The notes under the pieces were generated by a model, which was given only the letters and a program-made list of their open reading frames with translations, ran no database searches and was not told where the DNA came from. A program made the translations under genes and the position numbers. Shown piece by piece: positions 58,609 through 64,000 of a stretch of DNA of 64,000 nucleotides. Each line of letters starts with the position of its first letter. The first letter of the stretch is position 1. Source of the stretch: Castanea sativa (taxonomy: Eukaryota > Streptophyta > Magnoliopsida > Fagales > Fagaceae); assembly GCF_040712315.1 (NCBI RefSeq), contig NC_134013.1, positions 77,940,001 through 78,004,000 of the forward strand, read 5' to 3'.

Positions 58609-59170
58609 TTCATCAGCAAAGAAAGAACAGATAGCGCCCCACCGCAAGAACAGACTAGTAGGAGAAATGGCGAGCACCCCAGGCCGCCTTAAGGGACATA
58701 AGGATGGTAGTAGGGGCACCACAGCAGCTGGCTCAACTAGGAAGGCACGAGAAACCTACCTTAGGATGGTTCAGAACGTCCAGCTGACAGGGTTTGTCCC
58801 AAAGATGGCACGGGTGGACAACCCCATAGTTGAGTTTTTAGAGGAAGATGCCCAACGTCTCCGCCACCCCCATGACGATGATCTCGTTGTTAGCATACGA
58901 GTAGGAGACTACAACACCCATCAGGTCCTGGTCGATAATGGAAGCTCGGTTGATATCCTGTATTACCCGGCATTCCAGCAAATGAGAATCAAGAAAGAAT
59001 GGCTCATACCTACCAATGCACCACTCTTCGAGTTCGGAGACACGAAAGTATACCCCATCAGGGCAGTTACGCTACATGTAACGATTGGAGATTACCCTCA
59101 ACAAATTACCAAGGATGTGACTTTCCTTGTCATCGACTGCTCATCCGCTTACAACGCCATACTAGACTGA
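58574..59170 (+). pseudogene. Tat-lineage aspartic protease region
   Basis: A 198-codon frame, shifted relative to gag, with the active-site segment HQVLVDNGSSVDILYYPAF at about residues 117-135. The Asp-Asn-Gly-Ser form (instead of Asp-Thr-Gly) is one I associate with this lineage. The flap-side part reads VTFLVIDCSSAYNAILD and ends at a TGA at 59168. The start codon is arbitrary, since protease is normally read as part of a gag-pol polyprotein. Confidence 0.75.
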
Positions 59171-59692
59171 CCTACACTCAATTTGTGGAAGGCCGTGACT
59201 TCAACCTATCACCTGATGATCAAGTTTCCCACCGAGTACGAGGAATGAGAGGTACAAGGAGACCAAATGGCAGCACGTGAATGCTACATAGCAGTGTTAG
59301 AAATGGACAACCATTTACAAGCTCTGAGCATAGAAGAGTAACGGACGATTGCAAAGCCCATTAAGGAGCTAGAGGAGATACTTCTTGATGATTCTAGACC
59401 TGAACGAACGACCAGGATTGGCACCCTCGTCAATCCACCCATTCGTCAAAAGCTCACGATCTTCCTAAGAAAGAACCAAGATGTCTTTGCCTAGAGCCAT
59501 GAAGGCGTGCCCGAGATCAACCCCTCAGTCATGGTTCGCAGGCTGAACGTATCGCCCTCTTTTCCTCCTATTTGCCAGAAGAAGAGAATGTTTGCCCAAG
59601 AGCAAGACAGAGCTATAGCGGAAGAAGTCCGCAAGTTGCAATATGCAAAATTTATAAGGGAGGTATACTATCCCAACTAGCTAGTCAATCTA
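59171..59692 (+). pseudogene. Pol segment between protease and RT, broken
   Basis: Interrupted pol sequence. Recognisable fragments lead into RT (a KKRMFAQEQDRAIAEEV-like stretch near 59580-59630), with stops near 59340, 59492 and 59678. Confidence 0.5.
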
Positions 59693-60547
59693 GTGATGGT
59701 CAAAAAGGCTAATGGAAAGTGGAGGATGTGTGAAGATTTCACAAACTTAAATAAGGTCGGCCCCAAAGATAGCTACCCACTCCCACAGATTGACGTCCTG
59801 GTAGACTCAATAGCAAGGCACCAATTATTGAGTTTCATGGATGCTTTCTCTGGTTACAACCAGATTAAGCTAGACAAAGCCGATCAGGAGAAAACTTCAT
59901 TCATCACCAACCAATGCCTCTTCTATTATAAAGTGATTCCATTCGGTCTCAAGAACGCAGGAGCAACATATCAAAGGCTCATGAACAAGATGTTTGCACA
60001 TCAAATTGGAAGGAATGTCCAAGTCTACGTGGACGATATGCTAGTGAAAAGTCGAAGGGAAGATCATCATTTGGAAGACCTCAAGGAGACCTTCGATACA
60101 ATCCATTCTTATAATATGAAGCTCAATCTAAGCAAATGCGCATTCGAGGTAACGGTTGGAAAATTCCTAGGATTCATGGTGTCTCAAAGGGACATTGAAG
60201 TCAACCCAAACAAGATCCGGGCCATATTGGAAATTACACCACCTAAGAATGTAAAGGAAGTACAAAGCCTTAACGACAATGTAGCGGCATTAAACAGGTT
60301 CGTATCAGGAGCAACTGATAAATGCCTGCCTTTCTTCTGCACATTGAAGAAGTCCTTCGAATGGATAGTCGAATTTCAAAAAGTATTCAAGGACTTAAAA
60401 GCATACCTCTCTTCCCCACCATTGCTAAGTCCTTCCAAACCTGGAGAAAAGCTGTTTCTCTACCTAGCCGTCTCCCCAGCTGCGGTTAGCACAGTCCTAG
60501 TCAGAAAAGAGGAAAGGGTGCAGATGCCTATGTACTACACTAGCTAA
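59693..60547 (+). pseudogene. Tat-lineage reverse transcriptase and start of RNase H
   Basis: A 284-codon frame covering most RT motifs in order: KWRMCEDFTNLNK (~10-22), SFMDAFSGYNQIKL (~47-60), IPFGLKNAGATYQRLMNKMF (~82-101), the catalytic QVYVDDMLVKS (~109-119), KCAFEVTVGKFLGFMVS (~147-163) and the thumb/connection FVSGATDKCLPFF. RNase H starts at about residue 225. A stop at 60545 ends the frame. The YVDD box is intact although the element is dead. RT copies the RNA genome into DNA inside the particle. Confidence 0.85.
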
Positions 60548-61240
60548 GTGCTCCGGGGCGCAAAGGGAAGATATCCCCGGATGGAAAAACTAGCCATCGC
60601 CTTAGTTACCGCAACTCGCAAGCTTAAGCCCTAATTTTAGGGCCATACGGTGGTCGTCCTGACAGATAAGCCCCTATGGAGAGCAATGAGTAATTTGAAA
60701 GCCGCTGGACGAATGGCACTATGGGTGATCGAGTTAAGCGAATTCGACATTCAATATTGTTCGCGCACCGCAATGAAGGGACAAATAATTGCTGACTTCA
60801 TCTCGGATTTCACCAATATGGAAGGCAAGGGGGTAGAGGAGCGTCCTCAATGGAGTATCCATACAAACGGATCGTCCAATAGGCAGGTTGGCAGTGAAAG
60901 AATAGTAATCCACTCTCTAGGGGGAGATGAGATCGAGTGCATGGTTTGTCTCGACTTCCCTACAACCAAAAATAAGGCAAAGTACGAGGCCTTAATAGTA
61001 GAACTTGACCTTGCTAAAGCTGTGAGGGCCACAAGCATGATTGTTTATTACGACTCTCAGGTAGTCACAAGCTAGGTGAATGGTGACTATGAGTCCAAAA
61101 GTGAACAGATGAAGAAGTACCTGGAGCAAGTAAGGAAGCAAACAGACGACGACCTTCAAGCCAAGTTTGTTCAAATCCCAAGGGAAGAGAGCGAGCAAGC
61201 AAACTGTCTTGCCAAAGCCGCGTCAACAAAACACATGCTC
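60548..61240 (+). pseudogene. RNase H end and second (archaeal-type) RNase H of the Tat lineage
   Basis: 60548-60830 finishes the normal RNase H/connection (WVIELSEFDIQYCSRTAMKGQIIADF), with a stop near 60633. From about 60845 a second RNase H fold begins: IHTNGSSN (normally D-G-S; the first catalytic Asp is Asn here), then KNKAKYEALIVELDLAKA and YYDSQVV. A TAG at 61073 interrupts before the final part (EESEQANCLAKAAS near 61190). An extra RNase H at this position is characteristic of Tat elements. Confidence 0.75.
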
Positions 61241-62543
61241 ATCTCCAATAAGGTACTTTCTTTCGTTCAACTTTCACTCGTGATAGATGGCATAGTTGTA
61301 CAGGAAATAGGTCCGGAAGGCAACAAGACCACACTTATAGTCTCGTATTTGAGAAACAGCACACTACCCGACGATAAAGAGGCCGTAAGGAAGTTGAAGG
61401 TTCAGGCAGCACGATTCGTCCCAATAAAAGACATCCTATATAAAAGAGGATTCTCTCGACCGTACCTGAGATGTCTGACCACCGAGAAAGCAGATTATGT
61501 CATGAGAAAAGTTCACGGAGGAGTCTGCAGGAACCATTCGGGATCGCGGTCATTAGTACACAAGCTGATCCGAGTAGGATACTACTGGCCTACCATGCAG
61601 AAGGATGCCCAAGCTTATGTTAAAACCTGCGACAAATTGCAAAGGTTCAGCAATATCATTAGATAGTCAACAGAAGAGCTCACTCCGATGACGGCCCTGT
61701 GGCCTTTTGCATAGTGGGGACTAGACATCATGGGCCCATTCCCAACTGATAAGACAACTTAAGTTCTTAGTGGTCGGTATAGGCTACGTTACCAAATGGG
61801 TGGAAGCTAAAGCACTAGCCACCATCACATAGAAAAATGTACGAAGCTTCATTTGGAGAAACATTATCTACAAATACAGAATCCCTAAAGTCTTGGTCTC
61901 GGACAACGGAAAGCAGTTCGACAACGAGTCATCAGGGATTTTTGCTCACAATTGGGAATCAAGAACCATTACTCCTCGCCCGCCCACCCTCAAGCCAACG
62001 GACAAGTTAAGGTCACAAACCAATCCTTACTCAAGGTCATCAAGACTCAGCTCGAGGAGGGAAAGGCTATATGGCCAAATGAGTTGCGAAGCGTACTATG
62101 GGCATACAGGACAACCGCAAGAACACCTACGGGGGAAACACCTTTCCGACTAGCGTACGGGAGTGAAGCTATTATCCCTGCTGAGATCGGACTCACAAGT
62201 TTCAGAGTAGAGAATCATGATGAAAGTAGGAATGATGAGGCCATACGCCTACAACTGGACCTAGTGGATAAGGTCAGAGTAACAGCCGAACAAAGGTTAG
62301 CACGATACCAAGACCTCATGGCCAAGCACTACAATTCTACAGGGACTTACAAGTTGGAGACCTAGTCTTGTGGAAGGTGACGAGCGCCATAAGAGATCCC
62401 TCCCAAGGAAAGTTAGGGCCCAATTGAGAAGGACCCTACAGAATCACTTCATGGCAGAAGAAAGGAACCTATCGGTTGGAAACACACGGCGGTCAAAAAT
62501 TGCATTTCCCATGGAACACTAAGCTAAAGAAATATTACCAGTA
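61241..62543 (+). pseudogene. Tat-lineage integrase, broken
   Basis: The HHCC zinc domain is visible at about 61520-61640 (VHGGVCRNHSGSRSLVHKL, then YYWPTMQKDAQAYVKTCDKL; the second Cys of the C-x2-C pair is replaced by Leu). The catalytic core follows in pieces: GLDIMGPFPT-like near 61720, VSDNGKQFDN near 61895 and, after a frameshift, NHYSSPAHPQANGQVKVTN (61958-62012) with FRLAYGSEAIIPAEIGLTS. The C-terminal part runs on with stops to PWNTKLKKYYQ-like sequence ending near 62541. Integrase inserts the DNA copy into the chromosome. At least three breaks. Confidence 0.8.
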
Positions 62544-63590
62544 GGCAATATAGCTTACAGACTACCACTCCTCATTCCCAGACTATTTTTTTATCTTCAT
62601 TTTCAGTATTTTTTGCCCAAAAAGCAATTTTAATGTAGTTTTCAAACAGTATGTGGTTTATACATTTGTTTTACCAGAATAAGAGGAGTTATTCAACAAC
62701 ACCATGTGCAAATGTGTACTCTCCAACAAAGGTGCGAGTACATTGTCTTTTAGTGGATGGATCAAAAAACCTAATAGGTGACTTTAAATTTCTGTCCTTT
62801 TGTGGATGGATCAAGGAACCCAAGGGGTAACTTGAAATTTATGTCCTTTGGTGGACAGATCAAGGAACCCAAAAGGTAACTTGAAATTGGTCCTTTAATG
62901 GACGGATCAATAAACATAAGAGGCAACTTGAAATCAACCAAAAACCCATGAGGTGGACGGACCATGGTTATCTTAAAAATCTACTAAGTCCAACCACTGA
63001 GGTGGACGGACCATGTATACCTTGAAATTTTACTAAGCAACTTATAAAGTGGACGGACCATGGTCACCCTGGAATATTCTTATTAAAAGTGACGGGTTGA
63101 AAAACCCAACGAGTTACAAAACTGACGGGTGCCTGGTCCTCAAAAAATATTCCAAAGCCCTACCTACGGTGTGGACGGACGGCCACAGATACCAACAGAT
63201 CCTTGGTCCTCGAAAACTATACCAATTCCTAACATACTAGGTGGGCAGATGACCACGGACACCGACGGGTGCTTGGTCTTAAGAATTCTACCTAGTCCAA
63301 CCCCTAGGGTGGATGAGCGACCACAAATATAGATGGATCCTAGCTCCCCAAAAATTAACCTAAGTCCTACGGGACAGACGGGTAGATTAAAAAACCCACA
63401 TATGGCAAAGGCATATTCAAACATCAAGTAAAACTAAATGCAAACGTTGGATATAAGAAGAAAAAGACAATAGATAAAAGCTCGTAGAGGGTAAAATGAT
63501 TACATCAAAGCCCAAAAACGAAGGGGCATCCACTATTGTCTGAAAAGTAAAGTAAAATGATTAAGTTAAAATTTTTATAAAAAAAAAAGG
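62544..63590 (+). repeat. 3' untranslated region with imperfect minisatellite repeats
   Basis: 62740-62940 holds about four units of ~60 bp sharing GGATCAAGGAACCCAA and AACTTGAAATT. 62950-63080 holds three units with GTGGACGGACCATGG. 63170-63370 has looser units with GACGGGTGC(C/T)TGGTC. Frames here are repeat-driven, and no gene is seen. Confidence 0.65.
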
Positions 63591-63604
63591 AACTAAGATG
63601 AGGG

Positions 63605-64000
63605 AACATCTGAAACAATCAGGTTCACGATGCTTTGACCACCCTCGGCTGACAGATCCACAGTGGACAGGACCACAGGGGCAACGACACCTTCAGGAGC
63701 AGGCTAGGCAATGACCACACTATCATCCTTCGCCTCTTGCTCAACTGTGTGGGTAGAGTCGTAGAGCTCATCACTGACGGTGTCATCTCCTCTGAGCATC
63801 TGTGGCACGGTGTCATCTATGTTGATCTTAGACAAGTCCAGATCAGGGTAGACGAACCCAACTTGCTTCAGGCAGTCATCGAATCCGTCATCGGAAAAGA
63901 AGCCACAAGCATCAAAGAAAGGCTAGGAGGATCGAAACTCCGCCACGGTGTTAGCTTTAGCTTTCTCCATTTGCTCGCGGAGAGCAGCTAGCTCCGTAGC
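63605..64000 (-). pseudogene. Antisense frame between integrase and 3' LTR of the Tat element
   Basis: Read on the minus strand from the right edge, a nearly continuous frame gives acidic, protein-like sequence: LAALREQMEKAKANTVAEF, then FFSDDGFDDCLKQVGFVYPD, DLSKINIDDTVPQML and DSTHTVEQEAKDDSVVIA. Stops interrupt it near 63925 and 63705. It begins with a coiled-coil-like stretch and is rich in Asp and Val. Extra frames, some antisense, are known between pol and the 3' LTR of some Tat-lineage elements. The function is unknown, and the frame continues past the window edge. Confidence 0.5.

Larger units (their letters stand above)
56606..64000 (+). mobile_element. Tat-lineage Ty3 LTR retrotransposon, decayed, 3' end outside the window
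   Basis: Plus-strand order is LTR (about 56606-57249), primer binding site, gag, protease, RT, RNase H, a second RNase H, integrase, then a long 3' region with repeats and an antisense frame. The second RNase H between pol RNase H and integrase marks the Tat lineage. Stops and frameshifts occur in every domain, so the copy is dead. The 3' LTR must lie beyond 64000. Confidence 0.85.

Overview
This is eukaryotic nuclear DNA from a flowering plant, most likely a eudicot tree. The evidence is an intron-bearing phytocyanin gene family embedded in very AT-rich sequence with nested plant transposable elements: Copia, Tat-lineage Ty3, CACTA, hAT, Harbinger, Helitron, L1-type LINE and a tRNA-derived SINE. 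The Copia gag and LTRs look like elements I associate with Fagaceae (oak/chestnut), but that is recollection and I hold it weakly. No bacterial-type operon, CRISPR array, rRNA or functional tRNA gene was found.

Layout. Bases 1-18031 are a non-autonomous Copia-type element on the minus strand (LTRs 31-957 and 17104-18031, TSD GAAAT) carrying only a broken gag. It is split by a 12.7 kb plus-strand LARD/Ogre-like element (1970-14650, TSD ATCGA, 1.9 kb LTRs, tRNA-Arg-type PBS). That element has no coding domain but holds a ~4.3 kb satellite-like array of ~37 bp units (about 8100-12390). From 18032 to about 50170 the backbone is a tandem segmental duplication of a phytocyanin (small blue copper protein) locus. 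Unit A shows only its 3' flank. Unit B has a degenerate gene (31811-35319). Unit C0 keeps only upstream/promoter sequence. Unit C has an intact two-exon gene (47824-48925). Comparing the units gives empty insertion sites for several elements.

The units are cut up by: two related solo LTRs (19701-20688 and, inside the intron of gene B, 32400-34201); a Harbinger-like MITE (21874-23019); a third solo LTR (23584-30511) split by a 6 kb CACTA element (24370-30340), which itself holds a decayed transposase gene, a LINE fragment and a hAT MITE; several hAT-type elements; a Helitron (39152-39885); a SINE (41001-41164); coding-derived tandem repeats; a SMART/TRIM-like miniature LTR element (about 42223-42542); and a solo LTR (46379-46885).

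From about 50190 to 55810 lies a decayed L1-type LINE on the minus strand (ORF1 with DUF4283 and zinc knuckle; endonuclease, RT, zf-RVT, partial RNase H). From about 56606 to the right edge lies a decayed Tat-lineage Ty3 element on the plus strand (LTR, gag, protease, RT, RNase H, second RNase H, integrase), followed by a repeat-rich 3' region and an antisense reading frame. Its 3' LTR is outside the window.

The only apparently functional host gene is phytocyanin C. Everything else supported here is a decayed gene copy or mobile-element sequence. I found no convincing new multi-gene system. The items most worth checking are the satellite array inside the LARD, the loss of a copper ligand in phytocyanin B, the miniature LTR element, and the unidentified coding tandem repeat near 41.4-42.1 kb.
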